From Actinomycetes bacterium (GTDB lineage: Bacteria; Actinomycetota; Acidimicrobiia; Acidimicrobiales; RAAP-2), in contig JAKABC010000013.1 of NCBI GenBank assembly GCA_021802025.1, forward strand, positions 1-20,299: a stretch of 20,299 bases of DNA, given 5' to 3'. Below are positions 13,950-19,776 of this stretch, piece by piece. Both the position numbers and the translations under genes were made by a program. The notes beneath the pieces are model-generated. The model was not told the origin of the DNA, did no database searches, and saw only the letters and a program-made list of their open reading frames with translations. Each line of letters starts with the position of its first letter. Position 1 is the stretch's first letter.

Positions 13950-15248
13950 ATGGCACCGATGCAGAGTCAGGCCCAGTACGTGCTGCGCACGGTCGAGGAG
14001 CGCGGCGTGCGCTTCGTCCAGCTGTGGTTCACCGACGTCCTCGGTCGCCACAAGGCCTTCCACGTCACCCCGGCCGAGCTCGAGGACGCCCTCGACCAGG
14101 GGATGACCTTCGACGGCAGCGCCATCGACGGGTTCAGCCGCACCACCGAGTCGGACCTGCTCGCCAAACCCGACCTGACGACGTTCCAGATCCTGCCCTG
14201 GTACGACCCGGGGACCCCGGTCGCGCGGGTCTTCTGCGACATCGTCACCCTCGACGGGGCGCCCTTCTACGGCTGCCCCCGCCAGCAGCTGCGCCGGGTG
14301 CTCGACCGGGCCCAGGGAGAGGGCTACACCTTCTTCGTCGCGCCCGAGGTCGAGTACTTCTACTTCGCCGACCTCGACCCCGCGCACCGGCCCACCGCGC
14401 TCGACTCCGGTGGCTACTTCGACCTGCTGCCCGACGACCTCGGCAGCCAGCTGCGCCGCGAGACGGTGCTCACCCTCGAGGAGATGGGCATCGGGGTGGA
14501 GCACGCCCAGCACGAGGACGCCCCCGGCCAGCACGAGATCGACCTGCGCTACACCGACGCCCTCACGATGGCCGACACCGTGATGGCGCTGCGACTCGTC
14601 GTCAAAGAGCTCGCGCGCCAGCGTGGGGTCGCCGCCTCGTTCATGCCCAAGCCGCTCGACGGCGTGCAGGGATCGGGGATGCACACGCACGTCTCGCTCT
14701 GGCGCGACGAGGAGAACGCCTTCGTCGGCGACCAGCCCTACGGGCTCAGCCCGCTGGCTCAGCACTTCGCCGCGGGGCTCGTGGTGCACGCGCCCGAGAT
14801 CACCGCGGTGACCAACCAGTGGGTCAACTCCTACAAGCGCCTGGTGCCCGGGGCTGAGGCCCCGGTCGCCGCGGGGTGGGCCCGTCACGACACGGCCGCG
14901 CTGGTGCGCGTGCCCCCGGTCAAGAAGGATCGGCTCGACTCGACGCGCCTCGAGTACCGCGCCCCCGACTCGGCCGCCAACCCCTACCTGGCCTTCGCCG
15001 TGATCCTGGCGGCCGGTCTGCGCGGCGTCGAGGGCGGCTACGAGCTCCCCACCGAGCACGAGGCGACCGCGCCCCTGCCCCAGTCGCTGGCCGAGGCGGC
15101 GGCGGTGATGGAGTCCTCGGCGCTGCTCAAAGAGACCCTCGGGGACCACCTGGTCGAGTGGTTCCTGCGCAACAAGCGGGCCGAGTGGGACGCCTACCGC
15201 GTCCAGGTGACCCCCTTCGAGCTCGAGCGCTACCTACCGCTGCTGTGA
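13950..15248 (+). CDS. glnA: Glutamine synthetase type I, GlnA2-like, with shortened adenylylation-loop region
   Basis: A 432-aa GSI. The beta-grasp N-domain carries RFVQLWFTDVLG (21-32) and MTFDGSAIDGF (52-62). Catalytic-domain landmarks are the metal-binding PEVEYFYF (132-139), APGQHEIDLR (191-200), GSGMHTHVSL (241-250), TNQWVNSYKRLVPG (288-301), and the Arg-containing STRLEYRAPDSAANPYLAF (331-349). Overall sequence resembles mycobacterial GlnA2 more than the main GlnA1. The region that normally carries the adenylylation loop is short: GGYELPTEHEATAPLPQSL (362-380) lacks about 15 residues relative to GlnA2 as I recall it, so GlnE-type control is unlikely. Start ATG 13950 has GAGGGGG about 7 nt upstream. 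It overlaps the GlnR-like gene by GTGA. Activity with glutamate is probable; a gamma-glutamyl-amine ligase role is possible for GSI-like paralogues. Confidence 0.92.
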   Translation: MAPMQSQAQYVLRTVEERGVRFVQLWFTDVLGRHKAFHVTPAELEDALDQGMTFDGSAIDGFSRTTESDLLAKPDLTTFQILPWYDPGTPVARVFCDIVTLDGAPFYGCPRQQLRRVLDRAQGEGYTFFVAPEVEYFYFADLDPAHRPTALDSGGYFDLLPDDLGSQLRRETVLTLEEMGIGVEHAQHEDAPGQHEIDLRYTDALTMADTVMALRLVVKELARQRGVAASFMPKPLDGVQGSGMHTHVSLWRDEENAFVGDQPYGLSPLAQHFAAGLVVHAPEITAVTNQWVNSYKRLVPGAEAPVAAGWARHDTAALVRVPPVKKDRLDSTRLEYRAPDSAANPYLAFAVILAAGLRGVEGGYELPTEHEATAPLPQSLAEAAAVMESSALLKETLGDHLVEWFLRNKRAEWDAYRVQVTPFELERYLPLL

Positions 15249-15937
15249 TCGACGTCGTGTTGTGCGTGCCCTCGTGCGAGGGGCCCGTGCGCAAGGCCTT
15301 CGACGTCACCGGGGTGACCCCGGCCGTGGCGGCGTCGGCCCGACTCAACGAGGTCGCGGCCCTCGAGCCGGCCGACGGCTTCGCCGGGGCCCTGATCAAC
15401 GCCGCCGCGCTACCCCTGGCGGACGCGATGGGGCTCTGTCGCCAGCTGCGCCAGCGCGAGCGCTCGGTCGGTCCCATCGTGCTCGTCATCGACCACTACC
15501 AGCTCGACGACCTCACCTTCCGCGAGGACCTCTTTGACGATTTCGTGGTGGCCCCGGTCGACGTGGCCGAGCTCGCGACCCGCCTGCGCCACCGACTGCG
15601 CCGGGCCGGCAACGAGTCGGTCGCCGCCCGGGTCGACCACGGACCGCTCTCGATCAACCTCGAGACCTACCAGGCCACCATCGCCGGGCGGGTGATGGAC
15701 CTGACCTACATGGAGTACGAGCTGCTGCGCTTCCTCGCCACCAACCCCAACCGCGTCTTCACCCGCCAGACGCTGCTCAACCGCGTCTGGGGCTACGAGT
15801 ACTACGGCGGGGCGCGCACGGTCGACGTTCACGTGCGCCGGCTACGGGCGAAGCTCGGCGAGGAGAACGCCCACCTGATCCAGACGGTGCGCTCGGTCGG
15901 CTACAAGTTCGGCCTGGCGACGGCGTTCGAGCCCTAG
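15245..15937 (+). CDS. glnR: GlnR-like orphan OmpR-family transcriptional regulator
   Basis: A 230-aa protein with a degenerate receiver domain (1-120) and an OmpR/PhoB winged helix (about 130-225). The DNA-binding part (GRVMDLTYMEYELLRFLATNP, then VFTRQTLLNRVWGYEYYGG and TVDVHVRRLRAKLG) is very close to my recollection of Streptomyces GlnR. The receiver lacks the expected chemistry: the phosphoacceptor position is Asn (N52 in ALINAAALPL), the beta1 acidic pair is missing (VLCVPSCE), and the switch Lys is Ala (A103 in VVAPVD). GlnR proteins are phosphorylation-independent dimeric activators of nitrogen genes. The GTG start overlaps the glnA stop by GTGA, so it is translated with two glutamine synthetases; a GlnR-like box lies upstream of glnII. 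Assignment as GlnR rather than another orphan regulator rests on similarity plus context. It ends in CTAG shared with convergent ridA. Confidence 0.8.
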   Translation: MIDVVLCVPSCEGPVRKAFDVTGVTPAVAASARLNEVAALEPADGFAGALINAAALPLADAMGLCRQLRQRERSVGPIVLVIDHYQLDDLTFREDLFDDFVVAPVDVAELATRLRHRLRRAGNESVAARVDHGPLSINLETYQATIAGRVMDLTYMEYELLRFLATNPNRVFTRQTLLNRVWGYEYYGGARTVDVHVRRLRAKLGEENAHLIQTVRSVGYKFGLATAFEP

Positions 15938-16290
15938 AGGGGCTTGTGGGCCCAGAACTCGACCTCGGCCTGGGCCCCGTAGGGCAGGGCGGCCACCGCG
16001 AAGGCGCTGCGGGTCGGCAGCGGGTCGTCGAAGAACTCCAGCCAGACCTCGTTGCACGGCCCGAACTGGTCGATGTCGGTGAGAAAGAGGGTCGTCTTCA
16101 CCACGTCGGCCAGGCTGGCCCCGGCCTCGGCGAGGACCGACTGGCCGTTGGTGAGGGCCTGGCGCAGCTGCGCGGCGGCGCCCCCCTCGACGAAGGTGAG
16201 CGGATCGGAGCCGGGGATCGTGCCGAGCTGGCCCGAGACGACGACCAGGTCGCCGGCCCGGCGCCAGAGCGCGTAGGGCCGACGGGCCAC
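15934..16290 (-). CDS. ridA: RidA-family (YjgF/UK114) enamine/imine deaminase
   Basis: A 118-aa protein of the trimeric RidA family, which hydrolyses reactive 2-aminoacrylate and related enamines formed by PLP enzymes. The signature TRSAFAVAALPYGAQAEVEFWA (93-114) carries the Arg (R94) needed for deaminase activity in true RidA proteins, and an Asn (N80) in FGPCNEVW matches the family. The N-terminus is a few residues shorter than in enteric RidA. The GTG start shares one base with the stop of the upstream Fe-S carrier gene, so the two are one transcript. Some relatives have other roles, so substrate range is open. Confidence 0.85.
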   Translation of the reverse strand: MARRPYALWRRAGDLVVVSGQLGTIPGSDPLTFVEGGAAAQLRQALTNGQSVLAEAGASLADVVKTTLFLTDIDQFGPCNEVWLEFFDDPLPTRSAFAVAALPYGAQAEVEFWAHKPL

Positions 16291-16652
16291 TAGCTGAACG
16301 AGTTGCCGCAGCCGCAGGTGCGCGTCGCGTTGGGGTTCGTGATGTGGAATCCGGCGCCCTGGAGCGCGTCGGTGTAGTCGAGGGTCGAGCCGTTGAGCAG
16401 CTCGGCGCTCTGGGCGTCGACTACGACGCGCACGCCGGAGAACTCCCGGCTGACGTCGTCGGCGGCGACGTCGGAGTCGAAGTACATGTCGTAGTTGAAG
16501 CCCGAGCAGCCGCCCGGCTTCACCGCGACGCGAAGGGCCAGGGGCTCGTCGACCCCGGCGGCGGCGATGAGTTCGGCCACCTTCGCGACCGCCGCCTCGG
16601 TCAGGACAATCGGGTCGGTCACCTTCTCGGTCAGGTTCACCTGGGTGGTCAT
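16290..16652 (-). CDS. erpA: A-type iron-sulfur cluster carrier (ErpA/IscA family)
   Basis: A 120-aa HesB/IscA-fold protein that receives Fe-S clusters and hands them to apoproteins. The three invariant cysteines are C49 in GGCSGFNY, and C113 and C115 in CGCGNSF at the C-terminus. Length and the C-terminal SFS ending fit ErpA-like actinobacterial proteins. ATG 16652 has a strong AAAGGAGGG Shine-Dalgarno 5 nt upstream. It is followed by ridA with a one-base overlap. Fe-S delivery to WhiB, encoded about 2.4 kb away, is possible but nothing in the sequence shows it. Confidence 0.92.
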   Translation of the reverse strand: MTTQVNLTEKVTDPIVLTEAAVAKVAELIAAAGVDEPLALRVAVKPGGCSGFNYDMYFDSDVAADDVSREFSGVRVVVDAQSAELLNGSTLDYTDALQGAGFHITNPNATRTCGCGNSFS

Positions 16653-16657
16653 CGTGG

Positions 16658-16666
16658 CCCTCCTTT
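16658..16666 (-). promoter_or_regulatory. Shine-Dalgarno of erpA
   Basis: AAAGGAGGG on the minus strand, 5 nt before ATG 16652, is near-perfect. A TAGCAT -10-like hexamer at 16685-16680 lies just upstream in the short gap after the Nudix gene. Confidence 0.75.
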
Positions 16667-16692
16667 GGCGCTCTCGACCATGCTAGCGACGC

Positions 16693-17508
16693 CTAGGCCG
16701 GGTCGGTACCCCGGCGCCAGGCCTCGGGCGCGGCCATGGTGGCCTCGATCCCCGGCGCCTCGACGACCAGGGCGCCGTCGCGCTCGACGACCCTGGGCTC
16801 GACCCGCTCCACGCGCTCAATCCCGCGCGCGTGCGCGAGCACGGCCTCGACCGAGGGGAGGCCCGCGATCGAGCGCAGCGTCGACACGGTGGGCAGGACC
16901 ATGTCGAAGCGGCCCTCGTCGTAGGCGGTGAGGGCGTCGGCCGGGCGGATCCAGCACTCGTCGACGGTCTCGCCCTCGTCGTTGGCCGCCCGCTGTCCCG
17001 AAGGGGCGCGCACGCAGAAAAAGCGCGTGTCGTAGCGCCGGGGCGGCCCCACGGGGGTGACCCAGTGGGCCAGGTAGACGAGCCCGCTCGCGTCGAGGTA
17101 GAGGTCCTCGGCCTCGAGGACCTCACGGATCGTGACCGCGCCGTCGTTGAGCCGCGCGCGGTGCTCGGCCAGCCGGGACCGCCGGGCGGCGTCGGGCACG
17201 AGGGGCCGGCCCACGGCGTCGCGCGCGACGAGGAGCCCCGCCTCCTCGAAGAGCTCACGGAGGCCCGCGACCACGTGGGCGACGCCCCCGTCGTCGAAGC
17301 CCTGGCGCCGGGCCCGTGAGACGTCCCAGCCCACGACCCGCTCGCCGGCCGACGCGTCGGCGGCGTCGAGCGCCCCGCCGGGAAAGACGTAGACCCCCGC
17401 GACGAACTCGCTGCGGGGGCTGCGTCGGAGCATGAGGACCTCGTAGGGCCCCCCGTCGTCGCGCAGCGGCAGGACCGTCGAGGCCGGGCGCACGACCGGG
17501 AGGTCCAT
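16693..17508 (-). CDS. Nudix hydrolase, NUDT7/NUDT19-like
   Basis: A 271-aa Nudix protein. The fold begins with RPASTVLPLRD and VLMLRRSPRSEFVAGVYVFPGGALD (about 25-48). The Nudix box is split by an insertion of about 35 residues between the GG (44-45) and the RELFEEAGLL helix (84-93). That insertion, with the FVFPGG-like start, is typical of the NUDT7/NUDT19 (CoA/acyl-CoA diphosphatase-type) group. The C-terminal segment MVLPTVSTLRSIAGLPSVEAVL is also characteristic of this group. Catalytic glutamates are E85, E88 and E89. Start ATG 17508 has no Shine-Dalgarno but a TAAGTT hexamer 7 nt upstream; in-frame sequence upstream is not coding-like. Substrate is unproven. Confidence 0.85.
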   Translation of the reverse strand: MDLPVVRPASTVLPLRDDGGPYEVLMLRRSPRSEFVAGVYVFPGGALDAADASAGERVVGWDVSRARRQGFDDGGVAHVVAGLRELFEEAGLLVARDAVGRPLVPDAARRSRLAEHRARLNDGAVTIREVLEAEDLYLDASGLVYLAHWVTPVGPPRRYDTRFFCVRAPSGQRAANDEGETVDECWIRPADALTAYDEGRFDMVLPTVSTLRSIAGLPSVEAVLAHARGIERVERVEPRVVERDGALVVEAPGIEATMAAPEAWRRGTDPA

Positions 17509-17515
17509 AAGAATC

Positions 17516-17521
17516 AACTTA
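17516..17521 (-). promoter_or_regulatory. Putative leaderless promoter (-10) of the Nudix gene
   Basis: TAAGTT on the minus strand, a 7-nt AT-rich spacer (GATTCTT), then the ATG at 17508. No Shine-Dalgarno. It faces the TAACCT box of the divergent DUF929 gene. Confidence 0.5.
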
Positions 17522-17561
17522 CCGACGCACCCGCGCCTCCAGGACTCGCGCACGGGTCCAC

Positions 17562-17567
17562 TAACCT
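17562..17567 (+). promoter_or_regulatory. Putative -10 element of the DUF929-VKOR operon
   Basis: TAACCT about 27 nt before the GTG at 17594 would give a roughly 20-nt leader containing the AAAGGAG ribosome site at 17583-17589. Confidence 0.45.
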
Positions 17568-17593
17568 TGTGCCCCGAGTCGCAAAGGAGCACC

Positions 17594-18547
17594 GTGGCTA
17601 CGAACCAGGCGAACAAGAAGCCCGCGGCCCGCCGCCCCGGCCCACGGCCGGGCCCCCAGGGGCGCGCCCGCGCCGGCCGGCCGGCCGGGCTCTTCACCTG
17701 GCTCGCCGTCGGACTCGTGGTGGTCGTCGTCGCGACCCTGGTGATCATCAAGGTGACCAGCGGTGGCGCGTCGGGCTCGGGCGCCCAGGCCTTCCAGCCG
17801 GCCAACCCGGCCGTGGTGAGCCAGGTCACCACGGTCCCGGCCTCGGTGTTCAACACGGTCGGGGTGAACTCCTCGGCGATCGGGGTGGCGCCGCCCCAGG
17901 TGATGAAGAAGCTCTCCTTCGTGACGGTGAGCGAGAACGGCAAGAAGCTCCCCGAGATCCTCTACGTGGGCGCCGAGTACTGCCCGTACTGCGCGGCCGA
18001 ACGCTGGGCGACGATCATCGCGCTCAGCCGGTTCGGGACGTGGTCGGGGCTGGGCAACATGGCGAGCTACTCCGGGGACGTCTACCCCAACACCCCGACG
18101 TTCACCTTCGCGCGCGCGCGCTACCACTCGAAGTACGTGGCCTTCCGCAGCGTCGAGATGTACACCAACTACCTCAACGCCGCCAAGACCTTCTACCAGC
18201 CCTTCCAGAAGCTCTCCCCCGAGGAGAACACGCTGTTCAAGACGTACGACAACTGTAAGTACATCACCGGGCTGACCTGTCAGAACAACGAGTCGTACCC
18301 CTTCGTGGACTTCGCCAACCAGGTCATGATCGTGGGCTCGAGCTACACGCCCGCGGCGCTCGACGGCAACACCCGCGACCAGATCGCCCAGGGCCTCACC
18401 AACACCCAGGACCCCATCACCCAGGCCATCATCGCGACGGCCAACTACCAGAGCGCGTCGATCTGCTCGATCGACGGTGGACAGCCCGCGAGCGTCTGCA
18501 CCAGCGCGGGGGTGAGAGCAGCCGCGAAGAAGATGGGTCTTAAGTGA
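17594..18547 (+). CDS. DUF929-family thioredoxin-like membrane-anchored protein
   Basis: A 317-aa protein with a basic, Pro/Arg-rich cytoplasmic N-terminus (1-32), one membrane anchor (about 33-52) and a long extracytoplasmic domain. The domain contains EILYVGAEYCPYCAAERW with a CPYC redox pair (C130, C133), followed by WATIIALSRFGTWSGLG and TFTFARARYHSKYVAF, which I recognise as the DUF929 family. Two further Cys pairs, C221/C229 and C291/C302, look like structural or relay disulfides. It overlaps the next gene, a VKOR, by GTGA; the pair resembles a DsbA-like oxidase and its membrane reoxidant, so a role in disulfide bond formation is inferred. The GTG start at 17594 follows AAAGGAG by 4 nt. 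Confidence 0.85.
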   Translation: MATNQANKKPAARRPGPRPGPQGRARAGRPAGLFTWLAVGLVVVVVATLVIIKVTSGGASGSGAQAFQPANPAVVSQVTTVPASVFNTVGVNSSAIGVAPPQVMKKLSFVTVSENGKKLPEILYVGAEYCPYCAAERWATIIALSRFGTWSGLGNMASYSGDVYPNTPTFTFARARYHSKYVAFRSVEMYTNYLNAAKTFYQPFQKLSPEENTLFKTYDNCKYITGLTCQNNESYPFVDFANQVMIVGSSYTPAALDGNTRDQIAQGLTNTQDPITQAIIATANYQSASICSIDGGQPASVCTSAGVRAAAKKMGLK

Positions 18548-19011
18548 CCGGCTCGGACCTGCGCGTCCCGCGCTGGGCCGAGTACACCACCTTCGCCCTC
18601 AGCCTCATCGGGCTGGGCCTGTCGATCTACCTCTCCTACACCCACCTGCACCCCGGCGCGCTGGTGTGCTCCTCGAGCGGCGTGATCAACTGCGCGAAGG
18701 TGACGACCTCCGCGGAGTCCCACGTGGCGGGTATCCCCGTCGCCTACCTGGGCGTGGCGAACTACGTCGTCATGACCGCAATCAACTCACCGCTCGCGTG
18801 GCGTTCACCCTGGCGGTGGCTCCACGTCGCGCGCTTCGTGCTGGTCGTGCTCGCGATGTGCTTCGTCCTCTGGCTCGTCTTCGCCGAGGTCATCCTCATC
18901 GGCAACATCTGCGAGTACTGCACGATGGTGCACCTGACGACCTTCGCGCTGCTCGTGGTGCTGACTCGGGTCAGCCCGTACCAGCTCGGCTGGGCCTCAC
19001 GCGCGCGTTAG
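18544..19011 (+). CDS. Vitamin K epoxide reductase (VKOR) family protein
   Basis: A 155-aa integral membrane protein with about four helices (12-32, 64-82, 93-117, 128-142). VKORs oxidise a thioredoxin-fold partner and pass the electrons to a quinone. The loop Cys pair is C42 and C50 (CSSSGVINC). The active-site pair is C123/C126 in NICEYCTMVH at the start of the last helix, and the conserved GIPVAYLGVANY segment is present. It starts with GTG in a GTGA overlap with the DUF929 gene, which supplies the likely partner. Its 3' end overlaps convergent whiB by 15 bp. Confidence 0.93.
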   Translation: MTGSDLRVPRWAEYTTFALSLIGLGLSIYLSYTHLHPGALVCSSSGVINCAKVTTSAESHVAGIPVAYLGVANYVVMTAINSPLAWRSPWRWLHVARFVLVVLAMCFVLWLVFAEVILIGNICEYCTMVHLTTFALLVVLTRVSPYQLGWASRAR

Positions 19012-19239
19012 CGCCCGGCGCTCCACCTCGTTGAGACCGCCCCAGATCCCGTAGGACTCGTGGCGCTCGAGGGCCGCCTGGAGGCACTCCTCACGCACGA
19101 CGCAGCCCGCGCAGATCCGCTTGGCCAGCGCCTCGCGCTCGAGCCGGTCCTCTTTGTGCTCGGCCGGGTCGGCCGGGTAGAAGAGGGCGGCCTCGGCGCC
19201 CCGACAGGCGGCCTCCCGGGCCCAGGCAATGATCGACAC
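18997..19239 (-). CDS. WhiB-family iron-sulfur transcriptional regulator
   Basis: An 80-aa WhiB-like protein, an actinobacterial [4Fe-4S] regulator that often acts with the principal sigma factor. The four cluster cysteines are C12 (EAACRG), C43 and C46 (ICAGC) and C52 (REEC), giving the C-CxxC-x5-C pattern. The beta-turn GIWGGLNEVERR (64-75) and a basic C-terminus (RRALTRA) follow. Start GTG 19239 is preceded by a G-rich Shine-Dalgarno (GAGGGGG) 5 nt upstream and a TAGTGT -10-like box at 19267-19262; in-frame sequence further upstream is non-coding. It is convergent with VKOR and divergent from the response regulator. The closest WhiB subclass (WhiB1/2/4-like) cannot be set by eye. Confidence 0.95.
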   Translation of the reverse strand: MSIIAWAREAACRGAEAALFYPADPAEHKEDRLEREALAKRICAGCVVREECLQAALERHESYGIWGGLNEVERRALTRA

Positions 19240-19261
19240 CGTGTCCCCCTCCCCCGGGACG

Positions 19262-19267
19262 ACACTA
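19262..19267 (-). promoter_or_regulatory. Putative -10 element of whiB
   Basis: TAGTGT on the minus strand, about 22 nt before the GTG start, would give a leader of roughly 15 nt containing the G-rich ribosome site. Confidence 0.4.
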
Positions 19268-19332
19268 ACGACGCCCCGGGGCCCTGACAAGGGGTCCGCG
19301 CCACTTCCCCCGGGGGTCTGCGAGCGCTCAAT

Positions 19333-19338
19333 TACAGT
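19333..19338 (+). promoter_or_regulatory. Putative leaderless promoter (-10) of the response regulator gene
   Basis: TACAGT, then GGGTCC (6 nt), then GTG at 19345, with no Shine-Dalgarno. The local AT-rich patch ATTACAGT stands out from the surrounding GC-rich DNA. Confidence 0.5.
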
Positions 19339-19344
19339 GGGTCC

Positions 19345-19776
19345 GTGGCGACCATCCTGGTGGTGAGCGACGTCGAGGCCCTGCGCCACGAGGTCGGGGC
19401 GGCCCTGGCCGGACCGGACCTCGAGGTCGTCGAGGCGACCTCGGGCCCCGAGGCCGTGGGGCTCGTCGCCGACGGGGACGTCGACCTCGTGGTGACCGAT
19501 ATGCAGGTGGGTCGCATGGGCGGGATCGCCATCACCCACGAGCTGCGCAACCTCGAGTCCTACGGCGCGAGCGACTCGGTGCCGGTCCTGGTGATCGTGG
19601 ACCGACGCCCCGACGTCTTCCTCGCGCGCCGGGCCGGCGCCGATGGCTTCGTCGTGAAGCCCCTGGACCCGCTGACGCTGCGCCGGGCCTCGCGCGCCCT
19701 GCTCGCCGGCGAGTCCTTCGAGGACGACGCGTGGCGTCCGGCGACGGTGCGGGCGGGCTCAGCCCTGGATGAGTAG
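19345..19776 (+). CDS. Single-domain response regulator (CheY-like receiver)
   Basis: A 143-aa receiver domain with no output domain. Phosphorylation residues are intact: D9 in LVVSDVE (only one of the usual acidic pair), phosphoacceptor D52 in LVVTDMQVGRMGG, and switch K105 in VVKPLDPLTL. About 20 residues after the receiver fold (EDDAWRPATVRAGSALDE) have no recognisable motif. No histidine kinase is in the window, so it is an orphan here. It overlaps the downstream CBS-domain gene by 8 nt, suggesting coordinated synthesis. It could be a diffusible switch that binds a partner protein; the partner is unknown. Confidence 0.9.
   Translation: MATILVVSDVEALRHEVGAALAGPDLEVVEATSGPEAVGLVADGDVDLVVTDMQVGRMGGIAITHELRNLESYGASDSVPVLVIVDRRPDVFLARRAGADGFVVKPLDPLTLRRASRALLAGESFEDDAWRPATVRAGSALDE

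Noticed and set aside
13299..15149. A 616-codon minus-strand open frame opposite both glutamine synthetases.
   Set aside because: It is a codon-bias shadow of glnII and glnA with His/Gly/Val/Arg-rich non-globular sequence and no recognisable domain.
19273..19282. GCCCCGGGGC palindrome between whiB and the response regulator.
   Set aside because: Short GC palindromes are common at this base composition and nothing else marks it as an operator.
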